Source: Tritrichomonas musculus
Taxonomy: Eukaryota > Parabasalia > Tritrichomonadida > Tritrichomonadidae
Reading direction: 5' to 3'
Assembly: GCA_039105265.1 (NCBI GenBank)
Contig: JAPFFF010000269.1
Span: 1-28,395 of the forward strand
Length of the DNA: 28,395 bases
Both the position numbers and the translations under genes were made by a program. The notes under the pieces are model-generated. The model searched no databases and had not been told where the DNA came from. It saw only the letters and a list, made by a program, of their open reading frames with translations. The stretch's first letter is position 1. Each line of letters opens with the position of its first letter. This document shows, one piece after another, positions 11,672 to 22,746 of the stretch.

Positions 11672-13228
11672 GAAACTAATGGTTCAAATTACAGTTGTAG
11701 TTTAATCTGATGATTCAACTGCAGTTGTAGTTTAATCTGATGGTTCAATTGCAGTTGTAGCTGAATCTGATGGTTCAAATTGCAGTTGTAGTTTAATCTG
11801 ATGGTTCAATTGCAGTTGTAGTTTAATCTAATGGTTCAAATTGCAGTTGTAGTTTAATCTGATGGTTCAATTGCAGTTGTAGTTTAATCTATTGATTAAA
11901 TTGCAGTTGTAGTTTAATCTGATGGTTCAATTGCAGTTGTAGTTTAATCTATTGATTAAATTGCAGTTGTAGTTTAATCTAATGGTTCAAATTGCAGTTG
12001 TAGTTTAATCTGATGGTTCAATTGCAGTTGTAGTTTAATCTGATGGTTCAATTGCAGTTGTAGCTGAATCTGATGGTTCAAATTGCAGTTGTAGATTAAT
12101 CTGATGGTTCAATTGAAGTTGTAGTTTAATCTGATGGTTCAAATTGCAGTTGTAGTTTAATCTATTGATTAAATTGCAGTTGTAGTTTAATCTGATGGTT
12201 CAAATTGCAGTTGTAGTTTAATCTGATGGTTCAATTGCAGTTGTAGTTTAATCTATTGATTAAATTGCAGTTGTAGTTTAATCTAATGGTTCAAATTGCA
12301 GTTGTAGTTTAATCTGATGGTTCAATTGCAGTTGTAGTTTAATCTGATGGTTCAATTGCAGTTGTAGCTGAATCTGATGGTTCAAATTGCAGTTGTAGAT
12401 TAATCTGATGGTTCAATTGAAGTTGTAGTTTAATCTGATGGTTCAATTGCAGTTGTAGTTTAATCTATTGATTAAATTGCAGTTGTAGTTTAATCTGATG
12501 GTTCAATTGCAGTTGTAGTTTAATCTGATGGTTCAATTGCAGTTGTAGTTTAATCTGATGGTTCAATTGCAGTTGTAGTTTAATCTGATGGTTCAAATTG
12601 CAGTTGTAGCTGAATCTGATGGTTCAATTGCAGTTGTAGTTTAATCTGATAATTCAATTGCAGTTGTAGTTTAATCTGATGGTTCAAATTGCGGTTGTAG
12701 TTTAATCTGATGGTTCAAATTGCAGTTGTAGCTGAATCTGATGGTTCAAATTGCAGTTGTAGTTTAATCTGATGGTTCAATTGCAGTTGTAGTTTAATCT
12801 GATGGTTCAATTGCAGTTGTAGCTGAATCTGATGGTTCAATTGAAGTTGCAGCTGAATCTAATGGTTCAATTGCAGTTGTAGCTGAATCTGATGGTTCAA
12901 TTGCAGTTGTAGTTTAATCTAATGGTTCAATTGCAGTTGTAGTTTAATCTAATGGTTCAATTGCAGTTGTAGTTTAATCTGATGGTTCAAATTGCAGTTG
13001 TAGCTGAATCTGATGGTTCAAATTGCAGTTGTAGTTTAATCTGATGGTTCAATTGCAGTTGTAGCTGAATCTGATGGTTCAATTGAAGTTGCAGCTGAAT
13101 CTAATGGTTCAATTGCAGTTGTAGTTTAATCTGATGGTTCAAATTGCAGTTGCAGCTGAATCTAATGGTTCAAATTGCAGTTGTAGTTTAATCTGATGGT
13201 TCAATTGCAGTTGTAGCTGAATCTGATG
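11672..13228. repeat. Family A higher-order unit, truncated by junction
   Basis: Follows 5458-7044 at offset 6214 and then at 6184. The 30-bp change in offset comes from the run of canonical monomers after ATTGATTAAA: four 30-mers at 6271-6390, three at 12481-12570. GATAATTC is at 12648 and GCGGTTG at 12691. The match breaks near 13228, where a CAAATTG 31-mer replaces the CAATTGCAGTTGCAG monomer of the first copy. No further CTGAAACT marker follows anywhere in the window. Confidence 0.82.
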
Positions 13229-14100
13229 GTTCAAATTGCAGTTGTAGTTTAATCTGATGGTTCAATTGCAGTTGTAGTTTAATCTATTGATTAAATTGCA
13301 GTTGTAGTTTAATCTGATGGTTGTATTGCAGTTGTAGTTTAATCTATTGATTAAATTGCAGTTGTAGTTTAATCTAATGGTTCAAATTGCAGTTGTAGTT
13401 TAATCTGATGGTTCAATTGCAGTTGTAGTTTAATCTGATGGTTCAATTGCAGTTGTAGCTGAATCTGATGGTTCAATTGAAGTTGCAGCTGAATCTAATA
13501 TTTCAATTGCAGTTGTAGCTGAATCTGATGGTTCAATTGCAGTTGTAGTTTAATCTATTGATTAAATTGCAGTTGTAGTTTAATCTGATGGTTCAATTGC
13601 AGTTGTAGTTTAATCTGATGGTTCAATTGCAGTTGTAGTTTAATCTGATGGTTCAATTGCAGTTGTAGTTTAATCTGATGGTTCAATTGCAGTTGTAGTT
13701 TAATCTGATGGTTCAAATTGCAGTTGTAGCTGAATCTGATGGTTCAATTGCAGTTGTAGTTTAATCTGATAATTCAATTGCAGTTGTAGTTTAATCTGAT
13801 GGTTCAAATTGCGGTTGTAGTTTAATCTGATGGTTCAAATTGCAGTTGTAGCTGAATCTGATGGTTCAAATTGCAGTTGTAGTTTAATCTGATGGTTCAA
13901 TTGCAGTTGTAGTTTAATCTGATGGTTCAATTGCAGTTGTAGCTGAATCTGATGGTTCAATTGAAGTTGCAGCTGAATCTAATGGTTCAATTGCAGTTGT
14001 AGCTGAATCTGATGGTTCAATTGCAGTTGTAGTTTAATCTAATGGTTCAATTGCAGTTGTAGTTTAATCTAATGGTTCAATTGCAGTTGTAGTTTAATCT
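13229..14100. repeat. Junction between family A and family B
   Basis: This stretch is neither a continuation of the 6.2-kb A spacing nor part of the 6175-bp B period, since comparison with +6175 fails before about 14100. It contains the last ATTGATTAAA monomers of the window (to 13557) and two private changes, GGTTGTATTGCAG near 13319 and AATATTTCAATTG near 13497. From 13522 it copies the 1.09-kb block of unit 5458-7398. Private changes in a homogenised array suggest a stretch less exposed to recent exchange. Confidence 0.75.
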
Positions 14101-14609
14101 GATGGTTCAAATTGCAGTTGTAGCTGAATCTGATGGTTCAAATTGCAGTTGTAGTTTAATCTGATGGTTCAATTGCAGTTGTAGCTGAATCTGATGGTTC
14201 AATTGAAGTTGCAGCTGAATCTAATGGTTCAATTGCAGTTGTAGTTTAATCTGATGGTTCAAATTGCAGTTGCAGCTGAATCTAATGGTTCAAATTGCAG
14301 TTGTAGTTTAATCTGATGGTTCAATTGCAGTTGTAGCTGAATCTGATGGTTCAATTGCAGTTGCAGCTGAATCTAATGGTTCAATTGCAGTTGTAGCTGA
14401 ATCTGATGGTTCAAATTGTAGTTTTAGCTGAATCTAATGGTTCAATTGCAGTTGTAGCTGAATCTGATGGTTCAATTGCAGTTGTAGTTTAATCTAATGG
14501 TTCAATTGCAGTTGTAGTTTAATCTGATGGTTCAAATTGCAGTTGCAGCTGAATCTAATGGTTCAAATTGCAGTTGTAGTTTAATCTGATGGTTCAATTG
14601 CAGTTGTAG
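13522..14609. repeat. 1.09-kb A/B shared block, junction copy
   Basis: Same block as 6218-7305. ATTGATTAAA is at 13557, followed by four canonical 30-mers, GATAATTC at 13768, GCGGTTG at 13811, GAAGTTGCAG monomers, and GTAGTTTTAG at 14415. Its right half (from about 14101) is the start of the first B repeat, so it links the two families physically. Confidence 0.82.
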
Positions 14610-14730
14610 CTGAATCTGATGGTTCAATTGCAGTTGTAGTTTAATCTGATGGTTCAAATTGCAGTTGTAGCTGAATCTGATGGTTCAAATTGCAGTTGTA
14701 GCTGAATCTAATGGTTCAATTGCAGTTGTA

Positions 14731-15684
14731 GTTTATTCTGATGGTTCAAATTGCAGTTGTAGTTTAATCTAATGGTTCAATTGCAGTTGTAGTTTAATCT
14801 AATGGTTCAATTGCAGTTGTAGTTTAATCTGATGGTTCAATTGCAGTTGTAGTTTAATCTGATGGTTCAAATTGCAGTTGTAGCTGAATCTGATGGTTCA
14901 AATTGCAGTTGTAGTTTAATCTGATGGTTCAATTGCAGTTGTAGTTTAATCTGATGGTTCAAATTGCAGTTGTAGCTGAATCTAATGGTTCAACTGCAGT
15001 TGTAGTTTAATCTGATGGTTCAATTGCAGTTGTAGCTGAATCTGATGGTTCAAATTGCAGTTGTAGTTTAATCTAATGGTTCAAATTGCAGTTGTAGTTT
15101 AATCTGATGGTTCAATTGCAGTTGTAGTTTAATCTGATGGTTCAAATTGCAGTTGTAGTTTAATCTGATGATTCAATTGCAGTTGTAGTTTAATCTGATG
15201 GTTCAAATTGCAGTTGCAGCTGAATCTAATGGTTCAATTGCAGTTGTAGTTTAATCTGATGGTTCAATTGCAGTTGTAGCTGAATCTGATGGTTCAAATT
15301 GCAGTTGTAGTTTAATCTGATGGTTCAATTGCAGTTGTAGTTTAATCTGATGGTTCAAATTGCAGTTGTAGCTGAATCTAATGGTTCAACTGCAGTTGTA
15401 GTTTAATCTGATGGTTCAATTGCAGTTGTAGCTGAATCTGATGGTTCAAATTGCAGTTGTAGTTTAATCTAATGGTTCAAATTGCAGTTGTAGTTTAATC
15501 TAATGGTTCAAATTGCAGTTGTAGCTGAATCTGATGGTTCAATTGCAGTTGTAGTTTAATCTGATGGTTCAAATTGCAGTTGTAGTTTAATCTGATGATT
15601 CAATTGCAGTTGTAGTTTAATCTGATGGTTCAAATTGCAGTTGCAGCTGAATCTGATGGTTCAATTGCAGTTGTAGTTTAATCT
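14731..15684. repeat. B module, copy 1a
   Basis: Begins at the TTTATTCT linker. It carries two AATGGTTCAACTG monomers 396 bp apart (CAACTG at 14991 and 15387), a GATGATTCAATTG monomer near 15594, and ends at GATAGTTC (15685). The length to GATAGTTC is 954 bp, the same as in the module at 19019. It differs from its sisters near 15097 (TTTAAT for CTGAAT). Confidence 0.85.
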
Positions 15685-15785
15685 GATAGTTCAATTGCAG
15701 TTGTAGTTTAATCTGATGGTTCAATTGCAGTTGTAGCTGAATCTGATGGTTCAATTGCAGTTGTAGTTTAATCTGATAATTCAAT

Positions 15786-16966
15786 TGCAGTTGTAGTTTA
15801 ATCTGATGGTTCAATTGCAGTTGTAGTTTAATCTGATGGTTCAATTGCAGTTGTAGTTTAATCTGATGGTTCAATTGCAGTTGTAGTTTAATCTGATGGT
15901 TCAATTGCAGTTGTAGTTTAATCTGATGGTTCAAATTGCAGTTGTAGCTGAATCTGATGGTTCAATTGCAGTTGTAGTTTAATCTGATAATTCAATTGCA
16001 GTTGTAGTTTAATCTGATGGTTCAAATTGCGGTTGTAGTTTAATCTGATGGTTCAAATTGCAGTTGTAGCTGAATCTGATGGTTCAAATTGCAGTTGTAG
16101 TTTAATCTGATGGTTCAATTGCAGTTGTAGTTTAATCTGATGGTTCAATTGCAGTTGTAGCTGAATCTGATGGTTCAATTGAAGTTGCAGCTGAATCTAA
16201 TGGTTCAATTGCAGTTGTAGCTGAATCTGATGGTTCAATTGCAGTTGTAGTTTAATCTAATGGTTCAATTGCAGTTGTAGTTTAATCTAATGGTTCAATT
16301 GCAGTTGTAGTTTAATCTGATGGTTCAAATTGCAGTTGTAGCTGAATCTGATGGTTCAAATTGCAGTTGTAGTTTAATCTGATGGTTCAATTGCAGTTGT
16401 AGCTGAATCTGATGGTTCAATTGAAGTTGCAGCTGAATCTAATGGTTCAATTGCAGTTGTAGTTTAATCTGATGGTTCAAATTGCAGTTGCAGCTGAATC
16501 TAATGGTTCAAATTGCAGTTGTAGTTTAATCTGATGGTTCAATTGCAGTTGTAGCTGAATCTGATGGTTCAATTGCAGTTGCAGCTGAATCTAATGGTTC
16601 AATTGCAGTTGTAGCTGAATCTGATGGTTCAAATTGTAGTTTTAGCTGAATCTAATGGTTCAATTGCAGTTGTAGCTGAATCTGATGGTTCAATTGCAGT
16701 TGTAGTTTAATCTAATGGTTCAATTGCAGTTGTAGTTTAATCTGATGGTTCAAATTGCAGTTGCAGCTGAATCTAATGGTTCAAATTGCAGTTGTAGTTT
16801 AATCTGATGGTTCAATTGCAGTTGTAGCTGAATCTGATGGTTCAATTGCAGTTGTAGTTTAATCTGATGGTTCAAATTGCAGTTGTAGCTGAATCTGATG
16901 GTTCAAATTGCAGTTGTAGCTGAATCTAATGGTTCAATTGCAGTTGTAGTTTATTCTGATGGTTCA
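15786..16966. repeat. Internal copy of the 13.57-14.75 kb segment
   Basis: Follows 13568-14748 at offset 2218: GATAATTC 13768/15986, GTAGTTTTAG 14415/16633, TTTATTCT 14731/16949. It stops just past TTTATTCT, where a CAATTGCAGTTGCAG monomer replaces the CAAATTG 31-mer that opens the B module. The 16949 TTTATTCT is therefore the only one in this repeat not followed by the paired CAACTG monomers. Such an abrupt join is what a non-allelic exchange between out-of-register monomers would leave. Confidence 0.8.
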
Positions 16967-17475
16967 ATTGCAGTTGCAGCTGAATCTAATGGTTCAATTG
17001 CAGTTGTAGCTGAATCTGATGGTTCAAATTGTAGTTTTAGCTGAATCTAATGGTTCAATTGCAGTTGTAGCTGAATCTGATGGTTCAATTGCAGTTGTAG
17101 TTTAATCTAATGGTTCAATTGCAGTTGTAGTTTAATCTGATGGTTCAAATTGCAGTTGCAGCTGAATCTAATGGTTCAAATTGCAGTTGTAGTTTAATCT
17201 GATGGTTCAATTGCAGTTGCAGCTGAATCTAATGGTTCAATTGCAGTTGTAGCTGAATCTGATGGTTCAATTGCAGTTGCAGCTGAATCTAATGGTTCAA
17301 ATTGCAGTTGCAGCTGAATCTGATGGTTCAAATTGCAGTTGTAGCTGAATCTAATGGTTCAATTGCAGTTGTAGCTGAATCTGATGGTTCAATTGCAGTT
17401 GCAGCTGAATCTAATGGTTCAATTGCAGTTGTAGCTGAATCTGATGGTTCAAATTGTAGTTTTAGCTGAATCTAA
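16572..17475. repeat. GTAGTTTTAG cluster, copy 1
   Basis: Three GTAGTTTTAG monomers at 16633, 17028 and 17453 (spacings 395 and 425), each preceded by GCAGTTGCAG-CTGAATCTAATGG and CTGAATCTGATGG monomers and followed by CTGAATCTAATGG. Family A has a single such monomer (7111). The 31-mer with this core is otherwise found once, at 14415, upstream in this repeat. It reads as a small local amplification, later fixed inside the 6.2-kb repeat. Confidence 0.8.
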
Positions 17476-17768
17476 TGGTTCAATTGCAGTTGTAGCTGAA
17501 TCTGATGGTTCAATTGCAGTTGTAGTTTAATCTAATGGTTCAATTGCAGTTGTAGTTTAATCTGATGGTTCAAATTGCAGTTGCAGCTGAATCTAATGGT
17601 TCAAATTGCAGTTGTAGTTTAATCTGATGGTTCAATTGCAGTTGTAGCTGAATCTGATGGTTCAATTGCAGTTGTAGTTTAATCTGATGGTTCAAATTGC
17701 AGTTGTAGCTGAATCTGATGGTTCAAATTGCAGTTGTAGCTGAATCTAATGGTTCAATTGCAGTTGTA

Positions 17769-18745
17769 GTTTATTCTGATGGTTCAAATTGCAGTTGCAG
17801 CTGAATCTAATGGTTCAATTGCAGTTGTAGTTTAATCTGATGGTTCAAATTGCAGTTGCAGCTGAATCTAATGGTTCAATTGCAGTTGTAGTTTAATCTG
17901 ATGGTTCAATTGCAGTTGTAGTTTAATCTGATGGTTCAAATTGCAGTTGTAGCTGAATCTGATGGTTCAAATTGCAGTTGTAGTTTAATCTGATGGTTCA
18001 ATTGCAGTTGTAGTTTAATCTGATGGTTCAAATTGCAGTTGTAGCTGAATCTAATGGTTCAACTGCAGTTGTAGTTTAATCTGATGGTTCAATTGCAGTT
18101 GTAGCTGAATCTGATGGTTCAAATTGCAGTTGTAGTTTAATCTAATGGTTCAAATTGCAGTTGTAGCTGAATCTGATGGTTCAATTGCAGTTGTAGTTTA
18201 ATCTGATGGTTCAAATTGCAGTTGTAGTTTAATCTGATGATTCAATTGCAGTTGTAGTTTAATCTGATGGTTCAAATTGCAGTTGCAGCTGAATCTAATG
18301 GTTCAATTGCAGTTGTAGTTTAATCTGATGGTTCAATTGCAGTTGTAGCTGAATCTGATGGTTCAAATTGCAGTTGTAGTTTAATCTGATGGTTCAATTG
18401 CAGTTGTAGTTTAATCTGATGGTTCAAATTGCAGTTGTAGCTGAATCTAATGGTTCAACTGCAGTTGTAGTTTAATCTGATGGTTCAATTGCAGTTGTAG
18501 CTGAATCTGATGGTTCAAATTGCAGTTGTAGTTTAATCTAATGGTTCAAATTGCAGTTGTAGTTTAATCTAATGGTTCAAATTGCAGTTGTAGCTGAATC
18601 TGATGGTTCAATTGCAGTTGTAGTTTAATCTGATGGTTCAAATTGCAGTTGTAGTTTAATCTGATGATTCAATTGCAGTTGTAGTTTAATCTGATGGTTC
18701 AAATTGCAGTTGCAGCTGAATCTGATGGTTCAATTGCAGTTGTAG
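17769..18745. repeat. B module, copy 1b, with a one-monomer insertion
   Basis: CAACTG monomers are at 18060 and 18456 (396 bp apart). Right after TTTATTCT it has five monomers of 31, 30, 31, 30 and 30 bp (about 17776-17927), with two GCAGTTGCAG-CTGAATCTAATGG units; all other copies of the module have four monomers of 31, 30, 30 and 30 bp with TTTAATCTAATGG. The match to the other modules ends at 18746, where CTGAAT faces TTTAAT. Confidence 0.85.
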
Positions 18746-19018
18746 CTGAATCTGATGGTTCAATTGCAGTTGTAGTTTAATCTAATGGTTCAATTGCAGT
18801 TGTAGTTTAATCTGATGGTTCAAATTGCAGTTGCAGCTGAATCTAATGGTTCAAATTGCAGTTGTAGTTTAATCTGATGGTTCAATTGCAGTTGTAGCTG
18901 AATCTGATGGTTCAATTGCAGTTGTAGTTTAATCTGATGGTTCAAATTGCAGTTGTAGCTGAATCTGATGGTTCAAATTGCAGTTGTAGCTGAATCTAAT
19001 GGTTCAATTGCAGTTGTA

Positions 19019-19972
19019 GTTTATTCTGATGGTTCAAATTGCAGTTGTAGTTTAATCTAATGGTTCAATTGCAGTTGTAGTTTAATCTAATGGTTCAATT
19101 GCAGTTGTAGTTTAATCTGATGGTTCAATTGCAGTTGTAGTTTAATCTGATGGTTCAAATTGCAGTTGTAGCTGAATCTGATGGTTCAAATTGCAGTTGT
19201 AGTTTAATCTGATGGTTCAATTGCAGTTGTAGTTTAATCTGATGGTTCAAATTGCAGTTGTAGCTGAATCTAATGGTTCAACTGCAGTTGTAGTTTAATC
19301 TGATGGTTCAATTGCAGTTGTAGCTGAATCTGATGGTTCAAATTGCAGTTGTAGTTTAATCTAATGGTTCAAATTGCAGTTGTAGCTGAATCTGATGGTT
19401 CAATTGCAGTTGTAGTTTAATCTGATGGTTCAAATTGCAGTTGTAGTTTAATCTGATGATTCAATTGCAGTTGTAGTTTAATCTGATGGTTCAAATTGCA
19501 GTTGCAGCTGAATCTAATGGTTCAATTGCAGTTGTAGTTTAATCTGATGGTTCAATTGCAGTTGTAGCTGAATCTGATGGTTCAAATTGCAGTTGTAGTT
19601 TAATCTGATGGTTCAATTGCAGTTGTAGTTTAATCTGATGGTTCAAATTGCAGTTGTAGCTGAATCTAATGGTTCAACTGCAGTTGTAGTTTAATCTGAT
19701 GGTTCAATTGCAGTTGTAGCTGAATCTGATGGTTCAAATTGCAGTTGTAGTTTAATCTAATGGTTCAAATTGCAGTTGTAGTTTAATCTAATGGTTCAAA
19801 TTGCAGTTGTAGCTGAATCTGATGGTTCAATTGCAGTTGTAGTTTAATCTGATGGTTCAAATTGCAGTTGTAGTTTAATCTGATGATTCAATTGCAGTTG
19901 TAGTTTAATCTGATGGTTCAAATTGCAGTTGCAGCTGAATCTGATGGTTCAATTGCAGTTGTAGTTTAATCT
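19019..19972. repeat. B module, copy 1c
   Basis: TTTATTCT at 19019, CAACTG monomers at 19279 and 19675, GATAGTTC at 19973, giving 954 bp as in copy 1a. It is followed by GCAGTTACAG and the CpG-bearing CAATCGCAG monomer (20131), which occurs again only at 26275. Confidence 0.85.
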
Positions 19973-20905
19973 GATAGTTCAATTGCAGTTGTAGTTTAAT
20001 CTGATGGTTCAATTGCAGTTGTAGTTTAATCTGATGGTTCAATTGCAGTTGTAGTTTAATCTGATGGTTCAAATTGCAGTTGTAGCTGAATCTGATGGTT
20101 CAAATTGCAGTTACAGCTGAATCTAATGGTTCAATCGCAGTTGTAGTTTAATCTGATGGTTCAAATTGCAGTTGTAGTTTAATCTGATGGTTCAATTGCA
20201 GTTGTAGTTTAATCTGATGGTTCAATTGCAGTTGTAGTTTAATCTGATGGTTCAATTGCAGTTGTAGTTTAATCTGATGGTTCAAATTGCAGTTGTAGCT
20301 GAATCTGATGGTTCAAATTGCAGTTGTAGTTTAATCTGATGGTTCAATTGCAGTTGTAGCTGAATCTGATGGTTCAATTGAAGTTGCAGCTGAATCTAAT
20401 GGTTCAATTGCAGTTGTAGTTTAATCTGATGGTTCAAATTGCAGTTGCAGCTGAATCTAATGGTTCAAATTGCAGTTGTAGTTTAATCTGATGGTTCAAT
20501 TGCAGTTGTAGCTGAATCTGATGGTTCAATTGCAGTTGCAGCTGAATCTAATGGTTCAATTGCAGTTGTAGCTGAATCTGATGGTTCAAATTGTAGTTTT
20601 AGCTGAATCTAATGGTTCAATTGCAGTTGTAGCTGAATCTGATGGTTCAATTGCAGTTGTAGTTTAATCTAATGGTTCAATTGCAGTTGTAGTTTAATCT
20701 GATGGTTCAAATTGCAGTTGCAGCTGAATCTAATGGTTCAAATTGCAGTTGTAGTTTAATCTGATGGTTCAATTGCAGTTGTAGCTGAATCTGATGGTTC
20801 AATTGCAGTTGTAGTTTAATCTGATGGTTCAAATTGCAGTTGTAGCTGAATCTGATGGTTCAAATTGCAGTTGTAGCTGAATCTAATGGTTCAATTGCAG
20901 TTGTA

Positions 20906-21859
20906 GTTTATTCTGATGGTTCAAATTGCAGTTGTAGTTTAATCTAATGGTTCAATTGCAGTTGTAGTTTAATCTAATGGTTCAATTGCAGTTGTAGTTT
21001 AATCTGATGGTTCAATTGCAGTTGTAGTTTAATCTGATGGTTCAAATTGCAGTTGTAGCTGAATCTGATGGTTCAAATTGCAGTTGTAGTTTAATCTGAT
21101 GGTTCAATTGCAGTTGTAGTTTAATCTGATGGTTCAAATTGCAGTTGTAGCTGAATCTAATGGTTCAACTGCAGTTGTAGTTTAATCTGATGGTTCAATT
21201 GCAGTTGTAGCTGAATCTGATGGTTCAAATTGCAGTTGTAGTTTAATCTAATGGTTCAAATTGCAGTTGTAGCTGAATCTGATGGTTCAATTGCAGTTGT
21301 AGTTTAATCTGATGGTTCAAATTGCAGTTGTAGTTTAATCTGATGATTCAATTGCAGTTGTAGTTTAATCTGATGGTTCAAATTGCAGTTGCAGCTGAAT
21401 CTAATGGTTCAATTGCAGTTGTAGTTTAATCTGATGGTTCAATTGCAGTTGTAGCTGAATCTGATGGTTCAAATTGCAGTTGTAGTTTAATCTGATGGTT
21501 CAATTGCAGTTGTAGTTTAATCTGATGGTTCAAATTGCAGTTGTAGCTGAATCTAATGGTTCAACTGCAGTTGTAGTTTAATCTGATGGTTCAATTGCAG
21601 TTGTAGCTGAATCTGATGGTTCAAATTGCAGTTGTAGTTTAATCTAATGGTTCAAATTGCAGTTGTAGTTTAATCTAATGGTTCAAATTGCAGTTGTAGC
21701 TGAATCTGATGGTTCAATTGCAGTTGTAGTTTAATCTGATGGTTCAAATTGCAGTTGTAGTTTAATCTGATGATTCAATTGCAGTTGTAGTTTAATCTGA
21801 TGGTTCAAATTGCAGTTGCAGCTGAATCTGATGGTTCAATTGCAGTTGTAGTTTAATCT
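20906..21859. repeat. B module, copy 2a
   Basis: TTTATTCT at 20906, CAACTG monomers at 21166 and 21562, GATAGTTC at 21860. It lies 6175 bp after copy 1a and carries CTGAAT where copy 1a has TTTAAT near 15097. Confidence 0.85.
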
Positions 21860-22746
21860 GATAGTTCAATTGCAGTTGTAGTTTAATCTGATGGTTCAAT
21901 TGCAGTTGTAGCTGAATCTGATGGTTCAATTGCAGTTGTAGTTTAATCTGATAATTCAATTGCAGTTGTAGTTTAATCTGATGGTTCAATTGCAGTTGTA
22001 GTTTAATCTGATGGTTCAATTGCAGTTGTAGTTTAATCTGATGGTTCAATTGCAGTTGTAGTTTAATCTGATGGTTCAATTGCAGTTGTAGTTTAATCTG
22101 ATGGTTCAAATTGCAGTTGTAGCTGAATCTGATGGTTCAATTGCAGTTGTAGTTTAATCTGATAATTCAATTGCAGTTGTAGTTTAATCTGATGGTTCAA
22201 ATTGCGGTTGTAGTTTAATCTGATGGTTCAAATTGCAGTTGTAGCTGAATCTGATGGTTCAAATTGCAGTTGTAGTTTAATCTGATGGTTCAATTGCAGT
22301 TGTAGTTTAATCTGATGGTTCAATTGCAGTTGTAGCTGAATCTGATGGTTCAATTGAAGTTGCAGCTGAATCTAATGGTTCAATTGCAGTTGTAGCTGAA
22401 TCTGATGGTTCAATTGCAGTTGTAGTTTAATCTAATGGTTCAATTGCAGTTGTAGTTTAATCTAATGGTTCAATTGCAGTTGTAGTTTAATCTGATGGTT
22501 CAAATTGCAGTTGTAGCTGAATCTGATGGTTCAAATTGCAGTTGTAGTTTAATCTGATGGTTCAATTGCAGTTGTAGCTGAATCTGATGGTTCAATTGAA
22601 GTTGCAGCTGAATCTAATGGTTCAATTGCAGTTGTAGTTTAATCTGATGGTTCAAATTGCAGTTGCAGCTGAATCTAATGGTTCAAATTGCAGTTGTAGT
22701 TTAATCTGATGGTTCAATTGCAGTTGTAGCTGAATCTGATGGTTCA

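Larger units (their letters stand above)
14101..20275. repeat. Family B higher-order repeat, copy 1 (6175 bp)
   Basis: All B markers recur at +6175: GTAGTTTTAG 14415/20590, TTTATTCT 14731/20906 and 16949/23124, AATGGTTCAACTG 14991/21166, GATAGTTC 15685/21860, GATAATTC 15986/22161. The repeat contains three copies of a roughly 0.95-kb module starting at TTTATTCT (14731, 17769, 19019) and a cluster of three GTAGTTTTAG monomers (16633, 17028, 17453). Visible differences from copy 2 are a five-monomer stretch at about 17776-17927 against four monomers, and TTTAAT at 15097 where copy 2 and the sister modules have CTGAAT. The left edge is where the match to +6175 begins; as in any tandem repeat the phase is arbitrary. 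Confidence 0.9.

Noticed and set aside
15617-15934. Reverse-strand open frame of 105 codons (also 21792-22109, 27936-28253, and 61 codons at 5257-5442 and 11471-11656) as a protein gene
   Set aside because: It is the satellite itself read in a frame kept open because the monomers are 30 bp. It starts at TTG, has no ATG, shows only a NHQIKLQLQL-type repeat, and ends where a 31-mer shifts the frame.
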